The position numbers and the translations under genes are program-made. From Pseudarthrobacter defluvii (lineage in GTDB: Bacteria > Actinomycetota > Actinomycetes > Actinomycetales > Micrococcaceae), in the NCBI RefSeq assembly GCF_030816725.1, contig NZ_JAUSYG010000001.1, positions 3,100,001 to 3,164,000 of the forward strand: a stretch of DNA of 64,000 nt, read 5' to 3'. Shown here in pieces: positions 33,906 through 42,799 of this stretch (its first letter is position 1; each line of letters opens with the position of its first letter). The notes under the pieces were generated by a model. That model ran no database searches. It saw only the letters and a program-made list of their open reading frames with translations, and was not told the origin of the DNA.

Positions 33906-35207
33906 ATGGAAGCCGTGGTCGGCGGTGTGCCCGTCCATTTCGTTGAGCATGGCAGTGGAACACCCGTCCTTGCGCTGCACGGCGCCGGAGTGGACCACCG
34001 GGAGATCGCCGGCGGCCTGGAGCCGATGTTCCGCAGCCTCCCCGGATTCCGCCGCCTGTATCCGGACCTGCCCGGGATGGGCCGCACCCCGGCTCATGGG
34101 TCGCTCAACAGCAATGACGACGTGCTGGATCTGCTGCTCCGCTTCATCGACAGCGCCATCGGTGATGAACCGTTCCTTCTCATCGGCCAGTCGTATGGCG
34201 GATACCTGGCCCGCGCGGTTGCCCACCTCAGGCCCCGGTCCGCCGGGCTGGCCTTGATCTGCCCTATCGGCGCACACGCAGGGAACCTTCCCAAGCATGA
34301 GGTCCTCATGTCGTCGGTCCATGTTGCCGGCCTCGACGCGGAAACCCAGGCCTCTTTCCGCAGCTATTTCGTGGTCCAGACGGACGACACGCTGAACCGG
34401 TTCCAGCAGTTCGTGGCTCCTGCAGCATCCCTGGTTGACGAGCCGGGGTTGGCCCGGATTTTTTCGCGCTGGGAGCTGCGGGACCGTCCGGGATCGGCAG
34501 CGCAATATCTCCATCCGGTGCTGGTTCTGGCGGGGCGGCAGGACGCCACCGCCGGGTACGTGGATGGGTGGGCACTGGCGCGGGACTACCCGCGCGGCAC
34601 CTTTGCCGTGCTGGACCGCGCCGGCCACGCCCTGCTGCACGAGCAGCCCGCGCTCGTCGAGGCCTTCCTCGCCGAATGGATTGAGCGGGTGCGCGAAGAC
34701 CGCCCTGATGCCGTCCGGCTCCCGGCTCCCCTGGCCAGGACGACGTCGCGCACCTCGCCCGGTGCCGCCGTCGTACGTCCTAAAAAGCCGTTGTGCGGTG
34801 TGGGGGCCGGGGCTACGATGCTCCCGGGGAGAGGTCCTTTGTCTCGCGAGACTGGAAAGGGCCACGCACATGACCGACTTTTTCACCATGCAGCCCGGCG
34901 AGACAGCGCCTCCCCTCCCGGCGGGACCGGTCCTGTGCGCGGGGACAGCCGGCATGCGGCGCATCCACCGCTTTTTCCTCTGGGCCTATGGCGAGGCCCC
35001 CGGGCTGGTGCGTTCAGTCGCGGCGGCCGATGTGGCCCGTGCCGCGTATGTGGGGGAAGTGCTGGGCAATTTCGACAAGGTGCTGCACATCCACCACGAC
35101 GGCGAGGACCTGCTGATGTATCCGCAACTGAAGGAGCGGGCACCGGCGTGCGCGCTGCATATCGGGCAGATGCTCGAGCAGCACCGGCAGGTGACGGAAC
35201 GGCTTAA
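33906..35207 (+). CDS. Alpha/beta hydrolase with run-on C terminus
   Basis: The hydrolase domain occupies about residues 1-275: HGAGVDHRE oxyanion region, GQSYGG nucleophile elbow near residue 100, and AGHALLHEQP histidine near 245. ATG 33906 is chosen. No in-frame stop occurs where the domain ends (about 34735); the frame runs on to 35207, overlapping the hemerythrin gene by 338 bases in another frame. That tail has no domain and covers the next gene's promoter, so the stop has probably been lost by an indel; one alternative frame closes at 34786. The functional product likely ends near there. Confidence 0.65.
   Translation: MEAVVGGVPVHFVEHGSGTPVLALHGAGVDHREIAGGLEPMFRSLPGFRRLYPDLPGMGRTPAHGSLNSNDDVLDLLLRFIDSAIGDEPFLLIGQSYGGYLARAVAHLRPRSAGLALICPIGAHAGNLPKHEVLMSSVHVAGLDAETQASFRSYFVVQTDDTLNRFQQFVAPAASLVDEPGLARIFSRWELRDRPGSAAQYLHPVLVLAGRQDATAGYVDGWALARDYPRGTFAVLDRAGHALLHEQPALVEAFLAEWIERVREDRPDAVRLPAPLARTTSRTSPGAAVVRPKKPLCGVGAGATMLPGRGPLSRETGKGHAHDRLFHHAARRDSASPPGGTGPVRGDSRHAAHPPLFPLGLWRGPRAGAFSRGGRCGPCRVCGGSAGQFRQGAAHPPRRRGPADVSATEGAGTGVRAAYRADARAAPAGDGTA
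34791..34852 (+). promoter_or_regulatory. Promoter and palindrome before the hemerythrin gene
   Basis: TTGTGC (34791-34796), 17-base spacer, TACGAT (34814-34819) is a good sigma70-type promoter. A perfect palindrome GTCTCGCGAGAC (34841-34852) sits between it and the start codon at 34870, a natural place for a repressor. Confidence 0.5.
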
Positions 35208-35595
35208 GGCGACTGAGCCGGTGCGCCTGCGCTGGATGGGGACCGCGGACGAGGAGTCGGCGTCGGAACTGGCCGCGCGATACGAGGACCTCTCGCGTGT
35301 CCTCAACGTGCACCTGCGCCGCGAGGTCACCGAGATGATGCCCGTGGCGGACCGGGTGATGACGGAGAAGGAGATGAACGCGACCGGGCAGCACGGGATC
35401 AAGGAACTCGACAGGAAATTCCTGGTGGGCTACCTCGGGATGGTGCTGGCCACGAATCCCCCTGCGGACCGGAAGGAACTGTTCAGGGAGATCCCTCCCC
35501 CGGTCCGGCTGGCTTACCGGCTGGTGGGCCGGCGGATGTACCGGAAGCAGTACGCCACGCTGTTTCCCGGGCGGCCGGTGCCCGAGACGCTGTAG
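34870..35595 (+). CDS. Hemerythrin-domain protein
   Basis: 241 residues with an N-terminal HHE cation-binding domain (about 30-160): HIHHDGEDLLMYP, QMLEQHRQ and LNVHLRREVTEMMP supply the histidine and acidic ligands for a di-iron centre. The C-terminal 80 residues are a helical extension with a basic tail. Such proteins bind oxygen or nitric oxide, or store iron. ATG 34870 has AAAGGG 8 bases upstream. A decayed relative of this gene's middle part lies at 62704-62817. Confidence 0.85.
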   Translation: MTDFFTMQPGETAPPLPAGPVLCAGTAGMRRIHRFFLWAYGEAPGLVRSVAAADVARAAYVGEVLGNFDKVLHIHHDGEDLLMYPQLKERAPACALHIGQMLEQHRQVTERLKATEPVRLRWMGTADEESASELAARYEDLSRVLNVHLRREVTEMMPVADRVMTEKEMNATGQHGIKELDRKFLVGYLGMVLATNPPADRKELFREIPPPVRLAYRLVGRRMYRKQYATLFPGRPVPETL

Positions 35596-35600
35596 AAGTA

Positions 35601-35643
35601 CGACGGCGGGAGGCCGGCTTTGTGGGCCGGCCTCCCGCCGTCG
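35601..35643. terminator. Bidirectional terminator, hemerythrin/lipase
   Basis: Perfect 18-bp stem (35601-35618 with 35626-35643) and 7-base loop between two convergent genes, starting 6 bases after the hemerythrin stop. Confidence 0.8.
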
Positions 35644-35667
35644 GACTGCCTGTTGTTCTCCGTCGGG

Positions 35668-36510
35668 TTAGAGGCAGACGGGCTGGTACGCCGGGTCCGC
35701 CGGACCGGACGGCTGGGCCAAAGCGTTGCCCACCAGTTGGTGCACCACAGGATCGTTCGGCGCCTGGTCGTGCTCGAAGATGTCAGCCGGGCACTTGTCC
35801 TGGATGGTGATGTTGGTGACCTGGCGCGCGGAGCCGTTGAGGAACTGGCTGTTGTACGGGATGACCACCTCGTCGTGGATGGTGGAGATGACGGTGTAGG
35901 CAGGGCCGGCGACGGTGTCGCCGACCGAGTTGAGTTCCTGCATGAAGGGGGATCCAGCCTGCTGGTCCGCGCAGGCAGCGCAGCCGGCTGCGGTGTAGTC
36001 GGGCGTGGGCACCAGATCCGGCGGCGGCAGGATCACGCCTTTGGTGCCGTGGTTGGACGGTACGATGCCGACGAGCTGGTGGACGTACTTGGCGCCGCCC
36101 AGGAAGCCCATGTAGTACCGGGGCATCATGCCGCCCTGGCTGTGGCCCACCAGGTCCACCTGCCTGGCGCCGGTGGCGGAGCGGACGGCGTCCACGAACG
36201 GAGCGAGTTCCTTGGCGGAATCCTTGACCGGCGCCGTGGCATAGACACCGTTGGTTTCGCCGTAGTTGAGGGCGAAGACGCAGTACCCCTGCGCCTTGAG
36301 GTATGGCGACAGGGTGGACCAGTTCTTCGCCATGCTCTCGAACGTGCCCGGGACCAGGACCACCGGATAGGGGTGCGCGGCGGACGGTTTGCAGGACCAG
36401 TCGTTGGCGCCGGGCGGGGAAACGTCGACGGCCTGGGCGGGCGCGGCCACCAGGGATGAGGCCAGGACTGCGGCGGCGGCAACGGACAGGGCACGGGTAA
36501 GGAATGACAT
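35668..36510 (-). CDS. Secreted lipase/esterase
   Basis: 280 residues. Signal peptide about 1-28 (AQA), then a class-2-lipase-like alpha/beta fold: VPGTFESMAKNW oxyanion region, nucleophile S124 in VGHSQGG, late His in FEHDQAP. Cysteine pairs (ACADQ, KCPAD) suggest extracellular disulfides. Homologues are actinobacterial triacylglycerol lipases. ATG 36510 follows AGAGG. Two copies of a 13-bp dyad lie upstream at 36628 and 36761. Confidence 0.85.
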   Translation of the reverse strand: MSFLTRALSVAAAAVLASSLVAAPAQAVDVSPPGANDWSCKPSAAHPYPVVLVPGTFESMAKNWSTLSPYLKAQGYCVFALNYGETNGVYATAPVKDSAKELAPFVDAVRSATGARQVDLVGHSQGGMMPRYYMGFLGGAKYVHQLVGIVPSNHGTKGVILPPPDLVPTPDYTAAGCAACADQQAGSPFMQELNSVGDTVAGPAYTVISTIHDEVVIPYNSQFLNGSARQVTNITIQDKCPADIFEHDQAPNDPVVHQLVGNALAQPSGPADPAYQPVCL

Positions 36511-36826
36511 GGAAACCTCTTTGTTCGTCTGTCTTCGGGGCGGCCAAACCTGATGGTCTTGGGGGTGCCCATCGGTTCCGGCCGGGGTTTCCATGCTTAC
36601 AGTGCTGCTGGTCCTCCGCAGCGGAACTGCACGAACGTGCGGCGAAACGGGCCCTTAAGCGGGGCGTTCTCCTTCACCGCAAAGCGGTGGAGGAAGGCGT
36701 TGTTACTGGTGAGTAGGGTTTCCTGCTGCACACGCCGGGATCCGCCCGCTCACTGGTACGTGCACGAACGTGCAAATGCAGCACGGAACCCGCGCTGGTG
36801 GGAGAGCCGAGGCAACCGGCGGACGC
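36511..36826. promoter_or_regulatory. Upstream region of the lipase with repeated dyads
   Basis: 316 bases without a gene. TGCACGAACGTGC occurs exactly at 36628-36640 and 36761-36773, each a GCACG-AA-CGTGC dyad. A short hairpin CACCGC-AAA-GCGGTG is at 36675-36689. The repeats look like paired operators for the lipase promoter. Confidence 0.5.
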
Positions 36827-37525
36827 TCAGCCGTCCTTTTCTGTGAAGCGGCTCAGGTACCCCAGCCGGGATCCGTGGACGTGCGCGCCCATCTCCTGCT
36901 CGGCAGCCTGCGCGTTCCCGGCGTCGATCGCGGCCATGATGCCCCGGTGTTCGGCCCAGGACCGGATGCCACGGGAGCCCACGTCTGCGGCGTAAAGCCA
37001 CTCGATCTTGCCCGCGATCTGGCGGAGCAGCGCCGTCAGGGAGGAGCTGCGGCTGAGTTCGGCGATCCCCAGGTGGAAGCGGATGTTGAGTTCAGGCAGC
37101 AACTCCACCTTGCCGCTGGCCACCGCTTCATCGCCCTCGTCCAGGATTGCCGCCAGTTCCCGCCGCGTCTCCCACCAGTGTGAATCCGGACCTCCCGTGG
37201 AGAAATGGGCTGCGGCCCGCCGGGCGGCCCGGCGCGCTGTTGCTGCTTCCAGGGCCTCGCGCACCGCGAACAGGTCATCGGCGTCGTCAACCGGGATTTC
37301 TGACACCGTGGACCCGGCGAAGGGCTTCGACTCAACGAAGCCCTCCACCTCAAGGGCACGCAGTGCTTCCCGGACCGGAACCCGGGATATCCCGTATTTC
37401 GCGGCCAGTGCGGCCTCCGTGATCCTGGTCCCGGCGGGCAGCGTCCCGAAGATGATGTCGCGCCGGATCTCGTCCTGCACGCGGGCCCGGGGGGTCGAAT
37501 CACCGTTAACTAGCGAAGGCTGCAC
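36827..37525 (-). CDS. GntR/FCD regulator of the peptide-uptake operon
   Basis: 232 residues: winged helix about 10-75 (AALAAKYGISRVPVREALRALE) and FCD ligand domain about 90-215 (LFAVREALEAATA, LNIRFHLGIAELS). GTG 37525 is the best start: it places the helix-turn-helix early, has GGAG upstream and overlaps the ABC gene's end by 20 bases; the frame is open further upstream inside that gene. As last gene of the operon it probably controls its own transcription unit via sites at 44499-44538. Confidence 0.8.
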   Translation of the reverse strand: MQPSLVNGDSTPRARVQDEIRRDIIFGTLPAGTRITEAALAAKYGISRVPVREALRALEVEGFVESKPFAGSTVSEIPVDDADDLFAVREALEAATARRAARRAAAHFSTGGPDSHWWETRRELAAILDEGDEAVASGKVELLPELNIRFHLGIAELSRSSSLTALLRQIAGKIEWLYAADVGSRGIRSWAEHRGIMAAIDAGNAQAAEQEMGAHVHGSRLGYLSRFTEKDG

Positions 37526-39134
37526 CGGGTATCGCTCCAAGTAGTTCTCTGGTGTAGTCGGCCGAGGGCGCCAGGAAGACCTGGTCCACACTGCCTGCCT
37601 CAACCACTTTTCCTGTTTTCATGACCACCACGTTGTGCGCGATCTGGCGGACAACGGCCAGGTCGTGCGTGATGAAGAGGTAGGTCAGGCCCAGCCTATC
37701 CTGCAGGTCCCCCAGCAGGTCGAGGATCTGCTCCTGGACCAGGACATCCAGGGCCGAGACGGCCTCGTCCAGGATCAGCAGTTCCGGCTCCAGTGCCAGC
37801 GCCCGGGCGATCGCCACCCGCTGGCGCTGGCCGCCCGAGAGTTCGTGCGGCCGCCGCTGGGCCACTGTCCGCGGCAGCGCCACCTGGTCCAGCAGTTCGG
37901 CAACCCGTTCCCGCCTGCTTTCCCGCGTCCCCACCTTGAAGATCCGCAGCGGCTCATCGATCAGCCGCTCAATGCTGAAGGTGGGGTCCAGGGATCCGTA
38001 CGGGTCCTGGAAGACAGGCTGCGCGATGCGGCGCAGGGCACTGCGGGTGCGTGGATTGCTGGTGGAGATGCTCTCCCCCTTGATGAGGGCCACGCCTGCG
38101 GTGGGTGTCTCCAGGCCCAGGATGATGCGCGCAACAGTGGACTTGCCCGATCCGGATTCGCCTACGATTGCCGTGGTGGTAGCGCGCTGAACGTCGAAGG
38201 AGACGTCGTCCACGGCCTGGATGCGGCGGCCGCGCTGGCCGCGCAGCTTGAACTCCTTGGCGAGGTTCCTGACCGACAGCACCGGTTCCGGGCCCTGGCG
38301 CTCCGTCACAGGAGCCGACGTCGGGTCGGCGGCAAGGCTGGCCGACGGCGCCGCGGCGACGAGGCGCCGCGTGTACTCCTCCTGCGGATTCAGCAGCACC
38401 TCCCAGGGGGTGCCCGTTTCCACGATCCGCCCTTCGGCCATGACGATGATCCGGTCCGTCCGGTCCCCCGCCAGCCCCAGGTCGTGGGTGACGAACAGCA
38501 GGGAGGTGCCGCGGGCGTCCACCAGCGTCTGGAGGTGGTCGAGGATCTGCCGCTGGACGGTGACGTCCAGGGCGGACGTCGGCTCGTCGGCGATCAGCAG
38601 GTCCGGCTCGCCCGCCAGGGAAATGGCGATGAGCACGCGTTGGCGCATGCCGCCGGAGAACTCGTGCGGGTACTGGCTGTAGCGGCGTTCAGCGTCCCGG
38701 ATCCCGGCTTCGGTCATGAGTTCCACGGCGCGCTGCTTGATGGCGTCCCGGCCGCGCATGCCGTTGCTTGCCAGCGCATCGGCGATCTGGGCGCCCACCT
38801 TCATGGAGGGGTTCAGGTTGGACATCGGGTCCTGCGGGACAAGCCCGATCTTCTTTCCCCGGATGCCGCGCAGGTCCTTCTCGGAGGCGTCCGCGAGGTC
38901 TTCCCCGTTGAGCAGAATGGAGCCCCCGGAAACCCGGCCGGCGCCGGACAGCAGCCCCAGGATGGCGGCCACCACGGTGGATTTGCCGGACCCTGACTGG
39001 CCGACGATCGCCACCCGCTCGCCCTTTTTCAGGTCGAAGGAGACCTTGTGCAGGACCGGGGTGCCGCCGTAGCTGACCTCCAGGTCCCGGACGGACAGCA
39101 GCGTGTCTTCGTGTTGCTTAACGTCCTGCTGCAT
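37506..39134 (-). CDS. Fused dual ATP-binding subunit, peptide/glutathione-type ABC transporter
   Basis: 542 residues holding two complete ABC ATPase domains in tandem, equivalent to DppD and DppF. Domain 1 has GQSGSGKST (near residue 50), signature FSGGMRQRV and LLIADEPTSALD; domain 2 has GESGSGKST (near 335), LSGGQRQRV and LLILDEAVSALD. The fused arrangement is like GsiA. It starts inside the gamma-glutamyltransferase gene (17-base overlap), so the two are coupled. It powers import through the two permeases of this operon. Confidence 0.92.
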   Translation of the reverse strand: MQQDVKQHEDTLLSVRDLEVSYGGTPVLHKVSFDLKKGERVAIVGQSGSGKSTVVAAILGLLSGAGRVSGGSILLNGEDLADASEKDLRGIRGKKIGLVPQDPMSNLNPSMKVGAQIADALASNGMRGRDAIKQRAVELMTEAGIRDAERRYSQYPHEFSGGMRQRVLIAISLAGEPDLLIADEPTSALDVTVQRQILDHLQTLVDARGTSLLFVTHDLGLAGDRTDRIIVMAEGRIVETGTPWEVLLNPQEEYTRRLVAAAPSASLAADPTSAPVTERQGPEPVLSVRNLAKEFKLRGQRGRRIQAVDDVSFDVQRATTTAIVGESGSGKSTVARIILGLETPTAGVALIKGESISTSNPRTRSALRRIAQPVFQDPYGSLDPTFSIERLIDEPLRIFKVGTRESRRERVAELLDQVALPRTVAQRRPHELSGGQRQRVAIARALALEPELLILDEAVSALDVLVQEQILDLLGDLQDRLGLTYLFITHDLAVVRQIAHNVVVMKTGKVVEAGSVDQVFLAPSADYTRELLGAIPGAAFAS

Positions 39135-40938
39135 AGCCCTGGGCTCCCCTCGGGTTGGCGGCGGCCTTGAGGACGCCCGTTTCCGGGTCGCTCACCACCG
39201 ACGACAGGCGGCCGAGGGCCCAGTCGCCGGCGCGGGTGACCACGTGGCCGCGTTCTTCGAGTTCATTGATCACGTCGTCGCCAAGGCGGTCTTCAACGAC
39301 GGCGCCGCCCGGCGTCCAGGTACGGGGCCAGAAGGATCCCGGAATGGAGGTGGTGTGGAGGGAGGGTGCGTCAACCGCCTGCTGGGGTTCGTAGCCGCCC
39401 ACGATGGTGCGGAGCAGGTAGAGCAGCTGCCACTGGTCCTGCTGGTCCCCGCCGGGGGAACCCAGGGCCGACACCGCCTTGCCGTCCTTCAGAACCAGCG
39501 TGGGTGTCAGGGTGGTGCGGGGACGCTTGCCGGGGGCAAGGGTGGATGGAGCGCCGTCCTCCAGCCAGGTCATCTGGAGCCGCGAACCTAGGCAGAACCC
39601 GAGTTCCGGGATGGCCGGGGACGACTGGAGCCAGCCGCCGGAGGGCGTTGCTGAGACCATGTTTCCCCATTGGTCCACGACGTCGATGTGGCAGGTATCG
39701 CCGCGGGTTTCCCCGGTGGGCATGACGGTGGGTTCGCCCACGCCGGCGAAGGCAAGTTCGCCGTTTTCCGCGAGCGACGGCGGGAGGTACTCCGTGCGCA
39801 GCGGCGGGACGAAGGGTTCGTGGCCCGGGACGTTGCCGGGCCGGAACTCGTGCGAAGCCTTTTCGCCGATCAGCTGGCGGCGCTCCGCCGCGTACTCGGG
39901 GCTGAGGAGATAGTCCATCGGCACAGCGGCGTCGCCGTAGTACGCCTCGCGGTCGGCGATGGCCAGCTTCTGTGCCTCGAGGATGGTGTGCGCGCCGATG
40001 GCCGTGGACGGGTCCAGCCGGTCGTCGTCGAACCCTTCCAGGATGGCGAGGGTCTGCAGCAGCGCCGGGCCCTGCCCCCAGGGCCCGGTCTTGGCGATGG
40101 TGTGGCCGCGGAACTCGAGGGTGGTGGCGGGTTCGTAGCCGGCGGAGAACCCGGCGAAGTCGGCTTCCGTCATGACGCCTGCATGGTCCATGCCGGAAGA
40201 GTGGCGGTGGGGCGTGGCGAGGAACTTGACGGCGGCTTTGGCCACGAAGCCTTCGCGCCATTCCCGGCGGGCGGCGTCGATCCGTGCTTCGCGCGGGGCT
40301 GCTTCTTCCGCTTCCGCGGCGGCGATGAGCCGGTCCAGGACGTCCGCGTAGGCCGGGTTCTTGACGATGTCTCCGGCCGCGGGGATTTTCCCGTCCGGCA
40401 TCCAAAGGGCGGCCGACGTCGGCCAGTGCTCGGTGAAGAGCTCGGCCACGGTTTCGATGGTGGTCCCCACGCGGCCCACGATCGGGTGCCCGTTGCGGGC
40501 ATAGCCGATGGCGAAGGCCAGCACGTCCGCCAGCTCCCAGGTGCCGTGGTCCTTGAGGAGCAGCAGCCAGGCGTCGACGGCGGCCGGCACGGCGGCGGCC
40601 AGCGCGCCTGCCCCGGGCACCAGTTCCAATCCTTCGGCCAGGTAGTGTTCCCGTGTTGCGGCGGCGGGGGCAGGGCCCTGGCCCATGAGCACGACGGGTT
40701 CGGCGGGGTTTTCCGCCGTCGCAAACACGCCGGTCATGTCCCCGCCGGGGCCGTTCAGGTGGGGTTCGACGACGTGCAGGACAAAGGCGCCGGCGACGGC
40801 GGCGTCGAAGGCGTTGCCGCCGCGTTCCAGCACCGCTTGCGCGGACGCCGTCGCGAGCCAGTGGGTGGAGGCAGTCATGCCGAACGTGCCCTGGAGGGTG
40901 GGGCGGGTGGTGAAGCTGTCAGCAGGGGTGTAAGTCAT
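39118..40938 (-). CDS. Gamma-glutamyltransferase family protein
   Basis: 606 residues, Ntn-hydrolase of the GGT family. The cleavage/nucleophile Thr is probably T415 in RGDTCHIDV, which would give large and small subunits of usual size; the late SPGGDQQDQ segment matches the family's GSPGG substrate loop. There is no signal peptide, so it acts in the cytoplasm, unlike periplasmic GGTs. It lies 2 bases after a permease gene, which suggests that imported gamma-glutamyl compounds or related amides are hydrolysed after uptake. Confidence 0.88.
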   Translation of the reverse strand: MTYTPADSFTTRPTLQGTFGMTASTHWLATASAQAVLERGGNAFDAAVAGAFVLHVVEPHLNGPGGDMTGVFATAENPAEPVVLMGQGPAPAAATREHYLAEGLELVPGAGALAAAVPAAVDAWLLLLKDHGTWELADVLAFAIGYARNGHPIVGRVGTTIETVAELFTEHWPTSAALWMPDGKIPAAGDIVKNPAYADVLDRLIAAAEAEEAAPREARIDAARREWREGFVAKAAVKFLATPHRHSSGMDHAGVMTEADFAGFSAGYEPATTLEFRGHTIAKTGPWGQGPALLQTLAILEGFDDDRLDPSTAIGAHTILEAQKLAIADREAYYGDAAVPMDYLLSPEYAAERRQLIGEKASHEFRPGNVPGHEPFVPPLRTEYLPPSLAENGELAFAGVGEPTVMPTGETRGDTCHIDVVDQWGNMVSATPSGGWLQSSPAIPELGFCLGSRLQMTWLEDGAPSTLAPGKRPRTTLTPTLVLKDGKAVSALGSPGGDQQDQWQLLYLLRTIVGGYEPQQAVDAPSLHTTSIPGSFWPRTWTPGGAVVEDRLGDDVINELEERGHVVTRAGDWALGRLSSVVSDPETGVLKAAANPRGAQGYAAGR

Positions 40939-40940
40939 GG

Positions 40941-41837
40941 TTATTTCTTTCGGCTGGTGGCGGCAGGGTCCAGGGCGTCGCGCAGGGCGTCACCGAACAG
41001 GTTGAAGGCCAGGCAGATGGCGGCGATGCCAAGGCCGGGGACGATGGCCGCTGTGGGTGAGCGGAAGAGGTACTGCTGGGCGTCGGAGAGCATGATGCCC
41101 AGGCTGGGTGCGGGCGGCTGGATGCCCAGGCCCAGGAAGGACAGCACGGCCTCACCGATCACCGCTGCGGGCATGATCACGGTGGCCTGCACAATTAGTG
41201 AGGAGGCGGTGTTGGGCAGGATGTGCTGGAAGATGATCCGCCCGCCGGAGGCGTCCATGGTCTTGGCTCCCACCACGAAGTCGCTTTCCTTGATCCGCAG
41301 GGTTTCACCGCGGATGATGCGGATCATCGCGGGGATATGGGCGATGCCGATGGCGAGTGCGGCGTTGCCGAGGCTGGGACCGGTGATGGCCACGAGCCCT
41401 ACCGCGATGATCAGGAAGGGGAAGGCAAGGGTGACGTCGTTGAGCCTGGAGATGATGGCGTCCAGCCACTTCCAGTAGCCGGCCAGCAGGCCCAGCGGGG
41501 TTCCGATGATCACGGAGAGCAGGACCGCCAGGACCCCCACCTCAAGGGAGGAGCGGATTCCGAAGACCAGCCGGGAGAAGATGTCGCGGCCCAGGTCGTC
41601 GGTGCCCAGCAGGAAGCCGACGGTGCCGGGTTTCTGGAACGGGGTGGCGAAGTGGACCTGCGCCGGATCGTAGGGGGCGAGGAGGGGTGCCAGCAGGGCG
41701 ACCAGGACCACGAGGGCCAGCAGGATGCCGCCGGCCAGGCCCAGGGGGTTGCTCCGCAGTGATTTCCAGATGCGCCCGCGGCCGGAGCCCAGGCCCGCTG
41801 AGCTTGGCGCCGCGGGGCGGATGTCGGTGACGGCCAT
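40941..41837 (-). CDS. ABC transporter permease, DppC type
   Basis: 298 residues with an N-terminal OppC-like helix and five further membrane helices in the binding-protein-dependent permease domain; the FLLGTDDLGRDIFSR lead and the coupling-loop region near AKTMDASGGRIIFQHILPN are typical. ATG 41837 overlaps the last base of the DppB stop. Second permease of the peptide importer. Confidence 0.92.
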   Translation of the reverse strand: MAVTDIRPAAPSSAGLGSGRGRIWKSLRSNPLGLAGGILLALVVLVALLAPLLAPYDPAQVHFATPFQKPGTVGFLLGTDDLGRDIFSRLVFGIRSSLEVGVLAVLLSVIIGTPLGLLAGYWKWLDAIISRLNDVTLAFPFLIIAVGLVAITGPSLGNAALAIGIAHIPAMIRIIRGETLRIKESDFVVGAKTMDASGGRIIFQHILPNTASSLIVQATVIMPAAVIGEAVLSFLGLGIQPPAPSLGIMLSDAQQYLFRSPTAAIVPGLGIAAICLAFNLFGDALRDALDPAATSRKK

Positions 41838-42787
41838 CAGTTGCTTCCTACTCGGATTCGCGGGTTGATCACGGAGTACAGGATGTCCACCGCAAGGTTG
41901 ATAAGGATGTACCCAACGGTGATGACCAGCACCACGGCCTGGATCACGGGGTAGTCCCGGGTGAAGACGGAGTCGAGGGTGAGCTTGCCGAAGCCGGGAA
42001 GCGCGAAGATGCGCTCCGTGACCACGGCACCGGAGATCAGTCCGCCGAGCTGCAGGCCCACGATGGTCACCACCACGATCAGCGAGTTGCGGAGCCCGTA
42101 GCGGAACAGGATCCGGCCGCCGCCCAGGCCCTTGGCGCGGGCGGTGCGGACGTAGTCCGTGCTCATGGTTTCGATCATGGAGGCCCGGGTCTGCCGGAGG
42201 ATGACAGCGGCCAGTCCGGTGCCCAGGATCAGCGCCGGGAGCGTCAGGTAGTACAGGCCGCGCACGGGGTTCGTTCCGACGTCGACATAGCCGGACGCCG
42301 GGAACCAGCCAAGGTTGACGGCCAGGTACAGGATGGCGAGCAGGCCGAGCCAGAAGCTGGGGACGGAGAGCCCGATCAGGGCGAAGCCGTTGGATAGCCA
42401 CTCCGGCCAGCGGCCGCGGAACCGCTCCGCCACCACGCCGAGCAGGACGCCCGCGACGACGGCCACCACGATGGCGTAGGCGGCCAGCCACAGCGTCACG
42501 GGCAGGGTGCTTCCGAGCAGGTCGGTGACGGGGGTTCCGGTGCGGGTGGATTTTCCAAGGTCCCCCTGCAGCAGCCGGGTGATGAAGGAGAAGTATTGGA
42601 CGGGAAGGGGCTGGTCCAGGCCAAGCTTGGCCCGGATGGCCTCCAGCTGTTCAGGGCTGGCTTCCTCCCCTGCCATGGCGATGGCGGGGTCGCCCGGGAG
42701 CTGGCGGATGCCAATGAAGATGACCACGGAGGCAAGGACCAGGGTGATGGCCGAGTGCCAGAGGCGGGTGGACAGGTATCGGATCAT
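41837..42787 (-). CDS. ABC transporter permease, DppB type
   Basis: 316 residues with six membrane helices; the family opening LASVVIFIGIRQLPGDPA and the coupling region YVRTARAKGLGGGRILFRYGLRN are clear. ATG 42787 has AAGGGA 8 bases upstream. Begins 12 bases after the substrate-binding protein gene. Confidence 0.92.
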   Translation of the reverse strand: MIRYLSTRLWHSAITLVLASVVIFIGIRQLPGDPAIAMAGEEASPEQLEAIRAKLGLDQPLPVQYFSFITRLLQGDLGKSTRTGTPVTDLLGSTLPVTLWLAAYAIVVAVVAGVLLGVVAERFRGRWPEWLSNGFALIGLSVPSFWLGLLAILYLAVNLGWFPASGYVDVGTNPVRGLYYLTLPALILGTGLAAVILRQTRASMIETMSTDYVRTARAKGLGGGRILFRYGLRNSLIVVVTIVGLQLGGLISGAVVTERIFALPGFGKLTLDSVFTRDYPVIQAVVLVITVGYILINLAVDILYSVINPRIRVGSN

Positions 42788-42799
42788 GGTGGGAGTCCC

